NCBI GenBank assembly: GCA_030272585.1
Contig: BSYQ01000011.1
Location: forward strand, 2,976,001-3,040,000
Direction of reading: 5' to 3'
Origin: Bryopsis sp. KO-2023
Lineage: Eukaryota > Chlorophyta > Ulvophyceae > Bryopsidales > Bryopsidaceae
Length of the DNA stretch: 64,000 nucleotides
The translations under genes and the position numbers were made by a program. The notes under the pieces were generated by a model that searched no databases, was not told where the DNA came from, and was given only the letters and a program-made list of their open reading frames with translations. This document shows, in pieces, positions 51,801 through 64,000 of this stretch. The first letter of the stretch is position 1. Each line of letters starts with the position of its first letter.

Positions 51801-53844
51801 CCTTTTGTTGGTGTTTTTCGATCTGGAAAAATAAAGATAAAAATTCAATACTCAAATCACCTTGATGTTGAGCAGAAGCCTGTGCAATAGACCTCTGCTT
51901 CCCACAGTAGTTGCCCTCTCAACGGTCAAAACGTAAGCGCTCAGCAATACCTCCCTGGACCAGCCTACATTCCAAATTAGAAAAAAAAAAAAACTTACCT
52001 ATCATCAAATGTACATGTATATTTCTCATTTTTAAGTTTCAGATATGGAATATAGAAACTGAACATCAATGTGTCGAGCGCGATATTGAATGAAGAAGAA
52101 AATCACTGTAGGACAAGTGGTAATCTTTTTTAAAAACTATTTATCATTAAACTATCATGCAGAGGCTGAAAGCTCATCCACTGTGAAAAGTATTGAATTT
52201 TTTTTCCCCCCTTAGCTTTGATCCAAACACAACCAAGCTTCCCCCACTATACTTTTTACAAAACTCCCCCCCCCCCCCCCCTGCACACCATTATCTATCT
52301 ATCTATTTATAATATAAAAGACAAGTAAATCATTTACATGAGGAAGGGTCGTACACCCCAAAATTGAGATCAATGATCAGGCTTTTAATGGGCTACTGTG
52401 CAGGGAATTAGTTCTTTTCATTGAAATTAAAACACAAAACATGAAGACAGCAATGAACAGGCAACATCGAAAGGACCAGACATAATCATTATTTTCATTT
52501 TTATTTATTTTTTCGATCAATTTTAAAAATCGCGATCACCCATCCTTGGTTTTTTTCCTTTGGCCAATTTCTTGAGCTCGTTTCTCCAAAAATATCCCCA
52601 ATTTGGATCCACTCCCATTTCTCTCCCTCTGGTCAGCAGAACTTTCGACCCAAAGGCTGCCAAAGCAAGGCCATCCTGTAAAGGAAAAAAAAAAAAAGCA
52701 CTCCTTCCTTAGCACTGAATCAAGATTTACATCAGTAAATAAAAGGATTTATGTGTGCAGATACATATACGTGTTAGTTTACATAAAATTGCTTTTAATG
52801 TATTCATGTTTTTGGTTGGTTAAATTCTTGCTTTTTTTGGGGGGGGGGCACGAATGCATTTTGCGCCGCGAATTATTTCCTGGAGGAATAGACACCAGTT
52901 TTTTTTCTCTTCAGGATGTTTGAGCATTAGGAAAATATCACAGTTTATTTTCTGAGTCAGTCAATATCATATTTCTGTGCGACTGCACTTGGAAAATATG
53001 TGAATTAATGGGATAGGCTGGCAGCTCATCCACTATGCCTGTTTTGATATTGCATGAAACACATAAAAGTAAAACCATCCACAATACGTGATGATAAAAT
53101 TCAACCAAGTGAATTATAAATGAAGAAAAAAAACACTGCAGTTTACCTTGACAGAAATATCGCCAAGCTTGGTGAGACCATTCTGCTTTATGGCCTGCAG
53201 AATTTGATCTGGTTGATTTTGAACCAGCGACGAGAATTCAACGAGTCCCGGCCGAGCCTTTGCAAGAAAGCCAAATCAAAATTTGTTAAAACAATCTTTC
53301 CATGATCTTTTCATGATCATAGTGCGAAGTTGCCAATCACGAAATGCTTCACAAAATTTCGCATCTTTGCAAAAAAAGTGTGGTTAACTCCTGCACCTTG
53401 GGTTGCTTCATCAGTTTTTATTTCCAATGATGATAATAATGAAATTTCTTGATTGCCATTATTTTTTTTATCAATAATGACTATTTTATTCTATTTATTC
53501 TATTTATTTTTTATTTTTTTTTGGGGCGGGAGATGACTTCAGCGTTCGTTTTAAGGGTAAAAAATTCCAAGACAACCAAGGTTTACCTTCTTTCACCAAG
53601 GCTTTTTTTCAAAAGAATCCAAAAGCTCCAGTATCGAATTCACTATCGAATTGTCAATTTCAAACCAGATTATGATACCTGGGACAAAAAGAAGAAAGAA
53701 AAGAAAATCAAGAAAGCCTACTTCGCTGGCGCTCGAGCTCGGCACAGGGGGATTCGAGGCTGGGTTGGGTCCAGCGACGACTTCATCCCTCATTGCTTTC
53801 CAAGTTTGCCTGGCGAAATCTTGCGTGAAGGGTGACTCCGCCAT
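48883..53844 (-). CDS. Host gene 1: TRP-type six-transmembrane cation channel
   Basis: Ten exons on the minus strand, all with GT-AG borders: 53722-53844 (ATG at 53844), 53147-53257, 52540-52675, 51861-51964, 51546-51701, 51094 to about 51264-51282 (acceptor unsure), 50497-50612, 49911-50094, 49374-49574 and 48883-49065 (TAA). About 500 residues. A pre-S1 motif LKLPALRATIDYKWEAW resembles TRPV/TRPA channels. S1 is ILYIGWLLSYSLFLYFF, S4 is near FSACLAVESILLFVRIQ, S5 VRWFFFFIFLTISSFALAF, pore TTFSFMLGGFQTEYF, S6 ILIGITLLNLLVAIMIDAYAK. A conserved tail (LLRDLNRAHVIDELEMTLP) follows. No ankyrin repeats seen. It should be a membrane cation channel; ion and stimulus are unknown. Its paralogue lies head to head at 54310-58553. 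Confidence 0.85.
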
Positions 53845-54309
53845 CCTTTTGCTTTTCCTCCGGCTGGATTCAAGAAATCAGAACTCGTTTTCGGGGGCTC
53901 TCCAGCTGCAGCACCGAAGCTTTTTTTCAAGGCAGTGGTTAAGAGTGTGAGAACAAGGTCCAACGTTTCCGTGGCGTGTCCAGAGTCGCCGCCTTTGATT
54001 GTGACGGTCCGCGGTGTTCTACAGTGGCGGCTGCAGTGTTCAAAGGCTCTGCACCCTGATTTGTTTGCCTCCATTTTGTAACGAAAATCCAGCTCACGAT
54101 CGAGGCGGTGTGGGAATGGCCGATTCCCCCTCCTCCAAGTGAAGCTTGTCGTGATCGAGAAGGTGAAAACAATTCGGAGCCATAACTCTAGAAGAACTCA
54201 TATAAAAAAACCGTGCACAGCCGCCATAACTCTAGAAGAACTTTGATGAAATAACCGTGCACAGCCACCGTTGCAACATTGAAAGCTCCAACGTTGTTGT
54301 CAGCAGAAG
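53845..54309. promoter_or_regulatory. Shared promoter region of the two channel genes
   Basis: 465 bp between the two start codons, so both genes are probably driven from here. A 44-bp unit is doubled (54181-54224 and 54225-54269): CATAACTCTAGAAGAACT, then CCGTGCACAGCC. The first copy contains TATAAAA. No other strong motif. Confidence 0.6.
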
Positions 54310-57300
54310 ATGTCCAAATCCCCAGAACCGCCCCAACATACATATTTTGCCGCTTCGATCCAGCGGCGGGACCCATACGGACTCGTTTGGCCTCAAGAGC
54401 GCGACTTCGGGTTAAAAATGGATCAAAATGGCGATACCAGGGAACAGATGGGGTCCCGCCGTGCAATCGTCCCCACGCCGTTCAACGACGAAGCGGCGCG
54501 GTTACTGTGGCAAGGTATTGGTGAGGCCGATATCATGGAGACCACGGACATGGAGAGGGGCGACGAAATGGTGGCGTTACCCACACGATCATCGTCGCAC
54601 GAATCCCCGCCGCCGCCACCAATAGAGGTGCTATTTGGGTCCCTGCTCTTCTTCAGGGTTGAATTTTGATTCTGCGTTATCTGCTTGGCAAGGAGAGGCC
54701 CCTCATTCAGGGGGAATGATGGTCTGTTCGGTTTTTCTTTGTTTGGGCTCTATCTCGTGTCGCTGATAAGCGGTCATGATGGGAGGTAACTTTTTTTTGG
54801 GGGGTGGATTCGCAAATTAAAATTCTCTTCCACAGATTTGGATTTTTTTTTTGTCTTGAAAGAGTCCCTTCTACAATTTTTTACTCAAGAATGTTTTTTT
54901 TTGTTTTGAAGTTGGGTGCATCTTTCCAAGAAAGTGCCGCCGTCGAATTTTCCACCCTTGCAGAGAATCGACTCGATGAAGTTCTGCAGTCCATAAAACA
55001 CAAAGGAATGAAAAAGCTGGGCGACATCTCTGTGAAGGTCGTGGAAGAAAATTCCTCAAAACCCGAATCTCCTTCAGGAGAGATTTTTCTTTGTCCTGAA
55101 TTTGTCCAGAAAAAATGGGGAGCCCTAAATTGAATCCAGCTCCACAAATCAATGCAAGAAAATTCAACATAAGCAGACAAGTTTTCCTTGTACGGATTTA
55201 CTATCTCTTCCAAATCCTGCTTGAATGCACAGATGATGGACCCCTGTGAAAACTAAGCGCAACGTTGTTTTATATTATGTGTTTTTGTTGTATATTTCTT
55301 AGCTCTTTTTTTGGTGAATGTGGTTTCAGGATGGGGTTGCTTTGGCTGCCTTCGGATCCAATGAATTTATCACAAGAGGTCGGAGCATATGCAATGATAT
55401 CAATGTCGAGGCTTTCTGGAAATCGGAGCTGAAAAACGCATCCAAAGGAAAAACCCTCAAAATGGGTAAATAAGAAATGAGGAAATAGCTAGCCAATGAT
55501 AGTGTGTTGGGTTCCTTTTGGGGGGGCGTTTATTTTTTCGAAGGAACAATCTTGGTGATTTGAGACCAGGGGAAATATTAATCCATGGGTCCCTTCATCG
55601 TTTCGTTTTTTTTTCTTCTCTTGATCCTTTGGATAAAGAAATTTGATTTGATTTGATTTGATTTTTTTTTTTTAATTTGATTTCCTTTCTAAAGGTGAGC
55701 GAATGCACAAAAACTTCATATGCCAGAACAACATTTTTGTTTCTTTTTTTTTTTTGAGATATCAATTCTTTCAATTCTGCAATATATTGATGTGGATTGC
55801 CAATTTTAGGGTGGTCCAGAGATGTGGTGCTGAGCGCATATGTGATAAAAGTGAAAGGAGCCACTGTTGCTGGAGGGAAGGGACTCCTTCACAGAATTTT
55901 ACTCAACATGAAGGCACGGCGAAGCTCCATTAACCAAAATGAGGGAAAGAAGAAAGAAGAAGTTGCTTGTTAATTTATTTATGCAATCGAAATGCGGTGT
56001 CAGAGGGGTTTATTCTTCTTCTTCTTAGAGCAATGGACCCTTTTTACTTTTTTTGCATGACAGACATGGGGATTTTTGTCTTGCTGACAATATATCTGAA
56101 GAAAAATTAGAAGAAAAATACAATGCTGTGAAAACACTATAACACTTGAAAATTTTCACATGCCAAAACAGACAATTTCTTTCAATTAGCATTGCTTGCT
56201 TGAGAATTCTTATGTAGATTTCTTGGATGAGCTTTGAATGAATGCAGGCTGGATCTTGTGAGGAAGATGTATTGAAACTGCCTGCTCTGAGGGCAACGAT
56301 CGACTATAAATGGGAAGCCTGGGCTGGAAAATTGCTCACCATTGAGCTTATTCTATACATTGGATGGCTGCTGTCCTACTCTCTATTCTTGTATTTCTTT
56401 TTGGTAAGATGCATGAGGGAAAAAGAAAAGTGGAGGGTGTTTCTTTCGTTGAATTTTCGTTTTTGTCTGAACTCATTCGGTGTTTGTAGGAATCAGGGTT
56501 CTTACATAAAGCACTTATTCGGTGTTTGTGTGTGTGTTGTTATTGAATTCATCCCGACTCTACACGTCCTTACTGCTTTTTTTGGGGGGGGGTAAAAGGT
56601 GATCTTTATTTTATTTTTATATCTGTTTTGGAGGTTCTATTTCGAAACAGCATATGTACACACGTGTACATTCAGTAAATCTGAATTTCAATATTTTTTT
56701 ATTTATTTGTTTTTGGAAGATGCAAGGAACGCAAAGCGATTGGAGGTCTCCAGCAGCCTCCGTCTACAATGTGTTGTCTTTCCTCCTGATGTGCCCTTTT
56801 TTCATAATCGAAATTTTTACAATTCGAGCATACAAGCTGGGGTGGTTTTCGTTGTGGAGCATTATTGATCTGGGCTGTTTCAGCCTACAGGTGGGGGAAA
56901 AAAAAAAGTTAAAATGAGCATTTCTTGAGGGGGAAAAGAGAAAAGGTCAATTTTTACAGTCTGTTGGGTTGTATGGAAAAACAAAACTTTATCCTAAAGA
57001 GTGGCTGCTGTATTCCTAGATATTCACTGAATGTTCATATTGCAGGTTCAGGGATTTATTTACGTACGTATTTTTCCCCATGCTGTTTGCTTATTTTATT
57101 GTTTTTTTTTTGAAATATAGGTTGTGATTTTTTCGTTTTGTTCTGAAAATTCAGGTTACAATATTTCTTGTCTATTTTGGAAATTTCAACGGCATTGATG
57201 AAGATTGGTTCAGCGCTTGTCTGGCTGTGGAGTCCATCTTAATTTTTCTCAGAATACAATACTATGCAAGGTAAGAGTGGATTAAAAGAAAACAATAATA

Positions 57301-58553
57301 AATGAAATTCTGGAAAGGTTTGATCAGAAAAGATTATTCGTTTCAGGAACAACTCCGCCTCGGGACGATTTTTTTTCAGGATGGAAATGCTCTCATGACC
57401 GTATTTCGTTATATTATTATATTCACAATAATGATCATTGACTGAATAACAGGCACATCAAATTCATTTGTATGGTGAATTGAGGTTTTTTTTTTTGGAG
57501 CACAAAACTGTACACTCACAAACCGCCCCGAGTTTTTAACTAGTGGTGATGACTAATTTTTATTTGTTCGCTCCCCCAAAAAGTTGCTTTTTCTTTTCTA
57601 TGAAAACCGACAGGGCATTTGGCTCCGTGAATGTATCTTTTGTGGATACCTTGAAAGTCGTCCTGAAGGAAGTCAGATGGTTTTTCTTTTTCGTTTTCCT
57701 GACGATTTCGTCGTTCGCTTTGGCATTCGCTGCTCTCTTTCGAAAGGAGGAAATTGAAGATCAAAAACTGGTGATGCCTGAACAAATAAAATTATATATA
57801 TATATATATATATGAATATGCATCTGTATCTTTTTTCCTTTGTGTAAATGCAAAACGGGACAAAGTTTATATGGCAAACTCGCCTTGTGAGAACATTTTT
57901 TCATTGAAACTGGAAAACATTCAAGCAAAGATTGAAAATAGCACTTTTTCCCAATTTCCTGGACCTATGGTTTGTTGAATATATATAACCCAAGATGACC
58001 TTTCCAAAACACACAGCCACTGCCATCATGAGGTGTAGGTAAATTTTATGCATGCACAATTGATACGTTTTTCCAGGGAATCTCATATTCATGACTCACC
58101 TGGTGAGCGGTTCCAACTGAGTTGTTATTATATTTCCTGTCTTGTTTTGGGGGAGCTCATTTAAAATCGATGTCCCTGCAGTCCACCGATTTCTTGAGCG
58201 TTTGGCGGGCGTTTTTGACGACCTTCAGTTTCATGTTGGGCGGCTTTCAAACGGAATACTTTTTCCAGTCGGTGGGGTGGACCCCCATTGCCACGTCCCT
58301 ACTGTTTGCCATCTTCGAAATCCTGGTGGCGGTTACTCTGCTGAATCTGTTGGTGGCCATAATGATCGATTCCTACGCGAAAATCAAGAAGGACGAAAGC
58401 TTGCTTCGGGATTTGAACCGTGCCCACGTGATCGACGAATTGGAGATGACGTTACCCTCGTTTCTCATGGGGACCTCTCATGAATACATTCACATGCTGG
58501 TCATCAAGCAAGATCGGGGCGAAATGTTTCCACCAAGTCTCGTCCCCAAGTAA
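54310..58553 (+). CDS. Host gene 2: TRP-type six-transmembrane cation channel
   Basis: Nine exons: 54310-54627 (MSKSPEPPQHTYF), 54912-55037, 55330-55465, 55810-55913, 56248-56403, 56720-56890, 57155-57270, 57614-57770 and 58182-58553 (TAA). About 551 residues. Phases agree at every join. Exons 3, 4, 5 and 7 have the same lengths as in gene 1. The intron after exon 4 would use a GC donor and that after exon 2 a weak GTCGTG donor; all others are ordinary. S1 to S6 and the pore (TTFSFMLGGFQTEYF) are all present, with LLNLLVAIMIDSYAK at the end of S6. The last intron of gene 1 is absent here. It differs from gene 1 in a longer, more charged N-terminus. Same inferred role, a membrane cation channel. 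Confidence 0.85.
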
Positions 58554-59871
58554 CAAACTAAATATTTGAAAAAGCAATTGAAGATGAACCCCCTTGATTC
58601 GCAAAAGGGGAAAAAAACTTGGTCTTGTGTCGTCTTTCTTTAAAATGGGTAACCTTTTTTTTTTTCCCCTTCACCGATTGTCCATCAATTTTACCCCTTG
58701 TGCTTAAGCAACCTTTGTTGAACATCTAAGAGTTTTTGAACACCTTAACATCACCCCCCCCCCCTCTCTCCTTTTGGCGGCTTCTTAAAACATCTATATC
58801 TACATCTCTATATATATAAGGCATCCTTTTCTGCTCCATTGCAAAAAAAATAAAAAAAATAAAAGAATATATATATACATATATAGTTTTGGGAGGGGAT
58901 CTTGAAATGATGGCACTAATTTTCAGCTTCATTTTGTATGAGAGACAGTCGGATCCTTGTGTCATGCAGGATGATTGCACGCCCGTCTGAGAACACGATG
59001 GCTTATTGATTTAAGAAAGATATATTCAGAAAAAAATGGGCAAAGTTATCATGTTGGCAGTGGGGAGATTGAAATACCACTCATTGACCAAACCAATCGC
59101 CTGAGACAGACCCTTCATTTCACTTTTGTTTCTCTCCTTTCTATTTCAAGGCGGGGGTCGGGGTGAATGGAGCCAGAAGCATCTTCTCATTCGAAAAAAA
59201 AACTGTGTTGCAGGAGACTTTGGTCGTGAGTGGCACATCCATTGTGCAAAGATGAGTTTAGCGGGCCTGAAGTTTTTTCAAAGCAAATCTTGAAAAAGGG
59301 AAATAGGGGAGCTGAAGTGATTGATATCAAGTGATCTTGTGAGGGTCGAGTTTTGAGATGAAACAAGTGACTGTGCCACGGGGGGTCGTCTTGGAAATGG
59401 ACGATCATTTTGGACTTTTCCACAAATGTTGAAGGAGAAACAAACAGACATTTGATAATACTCTGTCAGTTCACCCTAAACAACCACTTCTCTCCATTAC
59501 TGTTTATATCCCATTCTGTGTGATTTTTGACTCTCTGATCCCAGAGCCAGTCACCCCCACAAAGCACTCAGTCTCATCCTAATGGGTTTTACGACGTCGA
59601 ATTCTGCATTGTGAATGGCCACTCTTCTGACAAGAAACAAACGTTCAGAGAGTTTCCCCTGTCGAGAAAATGATCGTCCCCAAATTATTCAATCAAACCC
59701 GCAATCGGATCCGTCAATCTTCTTTTTGCCAAGACCTTGAGTGATTGGCCGCTTCGATTCTGGCTTCTGCGGTCGTTGGGCCGGAGGAGGAATAGGCGCT
59801 CTCTCTCGATCTGTACAAGACACGCGAAAAAACTCCATTAGCGCCGCAGAGGGTGCTGAGCCTCGTTACCG
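58554..59871. other. Intergenic region between channel gene 2 and the next gene
   Basis: 1.3 kb of AT-rich DNA with (TA)n-like runs near 58810-58885. No credible gene or repeat. It holds the 3' end of gene 2 and the promoter of gene 3. Confidence 0.4.
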
Positions 59872-62800
59872 ATGTCTCTCGTGTCGAACACAAAGGCGCG
59901 CTCGGATCTTTTGACCCGGATGTCCTCGGTTCCCGGTCTGGTCCAGCCCGTCGGGCTGAAAAAGATCTCAAGAACGTGTAGGCCGAACTGCGGCACTTGG
60001 ACGCGGCGCGGTTTGATCAGAACACATCGGCTGCACGCGAGTGCCGACGACGAGACGTCGTCCAAACAAGTCGAGAAGAGCAGTGCGGACTCGGCCAAGA
60101 AGAAAAAGAACTATTACGGTACTCTGATTCGCGAACCGTACGGTGTCGCTGTGCTGGGAGTGACGGCCTTGTCCAAAGGCGTCGAAGTTGTGGGTTCGGT
60201 GAGTGCTTGTCGGAGTTTGGTGGCCTGCAATGCACGTTGTGACTCTGTTCTATCCTGTCGCTTTCGGTTTGTGAGAGTTAGTTGGGGAAACCTTCAAACC
60301 TTGAACTCGTCCACGCGGGTTGGGTTGATCTTGGGTAAAACAGCCCAAGTTGCGAATTCACGCCAAGAGATGCGAGTCGAGATTCGTATCTTTACTCAAA
60401 GATAAATTCGACTCTTGATCAGATCATAGGGCATGTCAGTGACAATGAGTGTATCAGACCTTCCTTCGATTTTTTTTTTTTTTAAAGGTTTTGTTCCCTC
60501 ATTTTTCCCTGCATCAACAGATAGGTTTCCTAAGGTTTAATTTTCGTGGGGGGGATTTTCTGCAGGCAGTTTCAACGTTTGTGCAAGAAAACGAGAAATC
60601 GGGTGAGAAGACGGGCGAATTGGGCGATGTCGCACCTGACAGAGACTTGTGGAACAAATTTACGGAAAAGGCAGGAACCACTCTTGATGATGTCAAGGTG
60701 TGAATTTTCCCTTTCCCCCTCCCCCCCCCCCCCCAAAAAAAAAAAAAAGAAAAAGAAAGAAAGAGAAAAAATCAAAAAGAGAAAACAAACTCGGGAAGTG
60801 TCGGCGGCGCTTGTGTTCAGCTTGGAACGATTCTACCTTTTCTTGATATTTTTGTTGTGTTTAGTTTGGAACAATTGTACGTTTTGTTGATAATTTTTAG
60901 CTCGTGAAACGTTTTTTGGATGAATTGTTGGTTGATTTCTTTGTAAATCTTTCGTTTTGTTGTACAGCCGTCGGTGCAGTCTCTCACGAAAAATGTGAAT
61001 GAGTGGTCGAGAAACTTGGGCAGTGCGGCCGAATGGGTTGGAGAAGAACTCGGGAAAGACGTGGATGGAACAGTGCATAATCTGCAGGAATGGAGCAAGG
61101 AGCAAGGAGAGTTGATTTCCGAAAGTTTGGTGGAATTTGGGGAAGGATTGAAGGTGCCGCCTCCGAAACCTTCAGGTGGTTTTTTCTTTTTATTAAAGGC
61201 CCAATCTTATTGAATATCTTTTGTTGATCGCATTGAACTGTGAAAGATAATCCATTCCGTTCTGTGCTGTTTTTTCCCCCCAGAAAAGCCAGCAGCGTCC
61301 TCCTCGATTGCGGAGGGGTCATCTTTCAAAGATGTTGTCGGTGCTTTGAAATCGTTCAGTGACAAGAGAGCTGAAAGTGTGAAGGAAAGAAAAATGAAAA
61401 AGGAAACTGCAGCAAAGGTAGGTCACCATCGACCACATGCAAAAAAAAGAATTAATCGGCTTTGATTTGATTTTTTTTTCTGTTTTGTGTTTTTTGGTCC
61501 GTGTTGAGCTTCCCCTGTGGTTTCTGGCGCTCTGGCCGTTTTGGATTCTATGAATGTAATGTACTGTAATTTATCAGTTTAGAAAAATGTTACACAATTT
61601 GTACAGAAATCCACCTTTCCCTTTTTGACGATTTATTGGTAGTGTATTTGTTGGTATAGTGCTTTAAATAATTAGTTATTGTTGTTTTATTCACATGTTT
61701 TTTAAATCTAAGATATCCAGTCATCTGCAGATGAATGTCAGAGCAAGAATCGACTTGTTTGATTTTTGCTTTCGCTTTGTGGCAATTTCCATTTTATTTT
61801 TATTTTTGGTAAATGTGCAGCAGGCAGCTGCACCAGCCCCAACTCCAGCCCGACCCCCAACCCCAGCTCCATCCACCCCGCCAGCATTAGCTACGGCCGC
61901 AGCTGTGGTTGAGGAATTCCAGGCAAAGGAGGAGTTGAAACAAAAGGTAAAAGAAAAAGAAGAGACAGAAAAAAGGGAAAAGGAGGCGTTGAAAGAAAAG
62001 GAAAAAGAGAAAGAAAAAGAAAAAATTAAAGGGGAAACGGCAGAAGGAGACGCATCCATGCCGTCCTCCCCCTCCAAACGAGATTCGCTTGTAGACATGT
62101 ACGTGAAGGAAACGCTTCTGCAACAGAAAGCTGAGAAAGAAGGGGCAAAGGCATCCGCTGGGCTTGAAAAATCTAAGCGCCAGAGCGCAGCTGAAGAGAA
62201 AAAACGCCCCAGCCCCATTGCAAAGGCTTTGGAAGTGGCCGTCGAACCGGAGTCGAAAAAAGTGGGGAAGAAAGTGGAGAAGACTCAGACAAGTGGTCAG
62301 TTTTCTCTTTCTCTTTCTATTTTTTCATTTTTCTTTCTATTTTTTCAACAGTATCCACAAAGATGCGTTGTTGTTGTTATTTCAAGATCGTATTAAAAGG
62401 TGAAACCTCCATTTAAAGCCCATCCAACGAAAAACGATTCCAGACTCACCTTCCACGTCTGTGTGTGTGTCGATTTTCAACATCATATATATATATATAT
62501 TTTACATATTTGTTTAAACCTTTTTTTTTTTTTTGCGGTAAAAAGGGTAATGCTAATCCTGTTTTCAAAAACAGAATGTAGTGTCATTTTTGGCATGAGG
62601 CTGATCCATCTTTTCCTGCATGTCACTCAGCTCCCGAGGCCACAATAGCAGGGAAGGATTCGAAGAAAAGAGAAGAGCTGGTCAAACAAGCCGTAGGAAC
62701 ACCGATTCCTCGGCCCTCCGTCCCGAAACAGACGACACCACCCACGCCCACACCTCCCCCACCCACTCCTGCTGTAAAGAAACAGCCAACATCTGCCACT

Positions 62801-64000
62801 GTTGTCGAGAAACAGCCGCTCCCAGCATCGCTGCCTAAACAGACCCCCGCACCTACGCCTACACCCAAACCAGCGCCCACATCACCGCCACCATCCACCC
62901 CAACCAGCTCCTCCATCCCTCCCTCGAAAAAGAGGGTTTCTCAGCAAGACAAGAAAATCTCTGGCATGGTCGAGAAAATGATCCAAGGAGCTCGAAAACC
63001 GCCATCGAGCATGGACAAAGCTGGTGCATCGAAGCCGGCTGTCAAAGAAGAGGCACCCAAGCCCTCCGTGGCTAAGGCGAAGGAGAGCAGTGCAAACCAG
63101 GCACCAGCGATTTCAGCCAAGAGGAATGAGCAATACAGCCCTCCCCCACCCCCACCTCCACCTCCGCCTCCACCTCCCCCACCTTCTCCCCCTACCCCCA
63201 CTTCTTCGCCTGGTTCACAAGCGGCTGCTTCGGAGGTTGCACCTTTGACTGCATCGAAACCTCCCCAGTCCAAGGATAAGGTGGAAGATGTCAGTCAGGT
63301 GAAAGCAAAGGACACAACCAAAGACAAGGAGAAAGACACTGACAAGGATGAGTCCCCGAAGACTCGAGTCACCCTTTCCACTTCTTCAAGTGAGAAATCG
63401 GGCCCAGGGACTGCTGCGTTTTTCAAAACTGGGGGGAGCTCGGTGAAGGGTGGAGTTCTGGGCGGAGCTGCTGGAGTTTCGATTCTTGGAAGCGAGTCTG
63501 GGGAAGCGTCAAAAGAATCGGGGTCCAGTGGAGGTGCACCGGCAAGAGGTTTTCTTGGTGAAGAGCTGGGCGTAAGAAGGAAACCTGAGCCAACCCCGGT
63601 ATGTCAGTCAAGCTTTCTGGCCTGACCCCATGTCGTAGAACAGTCGGAAGGGTTTTTTTCTTTTTAATTGAAAACTGTATGTTCAAGGCAAGCCTTCCCT
63701 GTGCCAACATTTGAGCCGTCTCTGTCCATTTTTACCCAGGTTCCTCCAAGCAAGTCCAAGGCATCAGATTCAAAAGCAGACGATGTTGAGAAAACTGATG
63801 GAGGGGGCAGCAGTGGAGGGGGGAATGACGATTCCGGAGGTTCCGGAGGGTCCGGGGGATCTGGAGGTTCAGGGGGAGGAGGAGAGTCAGGTTAGTTTCA
63901 GTTCCACATGCAATGATATTCTGTAAAAACTGTGTGAGAGTGGCTCCACCTCACAGAGCACCCATTTCGACCCCCGGTTGATTTCTGTAAGGTGCTGTAC
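59872..64000 (+). CDS. Host gene 3: unrecognised multi-exon protein (partial, 3' end outside)
   Basis: Seven exons in the window with consistent phases: 59872-60198, 60566-60697, 60968-61175, 61284-61417, 61821-62295, 62631-63598 and 63740-63890, the last with a donor that leads out of the window. The ATG at 59872 is the first after an in-frame TGA. The N-terminus is basic and Ser/Arg-rich (RTCRPNCGTWTRRGLIRTHR), possibly an organelle-targeting peptide. A short hydrophobic patch follows (YGVAVLGVTALSKGVEVVG). Exons 2-4 are amphipathic helix (VNEWSRNLGSAAEWVGEEL). Exon 5 is Lys/Glu coiled coil. Exon 6 is disordered, with a run of fifteen Pro; exon 7 is Gly/Ser-rich. I recognise no domain. Confidence 0.75.

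Noticed and set aside
1-64000. CRISPR arrays, rRNA genes, bacterial operons
   Set aside because: None seen; the spaced repeats are LTRs and short tandem repeats.

Overview
The window is nuclear DNA of a eukaryote, most likely an alga or other protist that I cannot place. The evidence is spliced genes with GT-AG introns and pyrimidine-rich acceptors, a pair of TRP-type channel genes, and many Ty3/gypsy LTR retrotransposons. Positions 1-46947 are almost entirely retroelement DNA. Positions 46948-64000 are host DNA, with more AT-rich introns, long homopolymer runs and interrupted genes.

The left two thirds is a nest of insertions, from outside inwards. H (plus strand) has only its 3' part here, 36788-40723. 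A (minus, chromodomain type, broken) lies in two pieces, 1-3099 and 33840 to about 36700. D (minus, 3100-33839) separates those pieces and has two identical 174-bp LTRs. A composite called B (minus, 3612-23713) sits inside the third ORF of D with a 5-bp duplication, GAAAT. C (plus, 11572-22219) sits inside the gag gene of B with duplication GCCAT and identical 173-bp LTRs. A solo LTR (27825-28245, duplication CCATG) sits in the reverse transcriptase region of D. A separate, whole-looking, different Ty3/gypsy element G (41155-46947) has identical 275-bp LTRs and duplication ACGT. The identical LTRs of C, D and G point to a very recent burst.

B, C and D share one plan: gag, a -1 shift into pol (Arg-rich leader, protease, RT, RNase H, integrase, chromodomain), then a third ORF between pol and the 3' LTR. 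This ORF3 is not an envelope gene. It has a long coiled coil followed by a Cys/His pattern resembling a cross-brace (RING-like) zinc domain. H carries a related ORF. A, C, D and G carry the same 12-nt primer-binding site, TGGTTTCGGAGC, so they probably share one tRNA primer; B has a different one.

The host part holds two head-to-head paralogous six-transmembrane channel genes (48883-53844 minus; 54310-58553 plus) around a 465-bp shared promoter region, with patches of near-perfect identity that suggest gene conversion. It also holds an unrecognised multi-exon gene (59872 to beyond the end) with a basic N-terminus and a Pro/Lys/Glu-rich disordered body, and one weak candidate gene near 47.7-48.1 kb.
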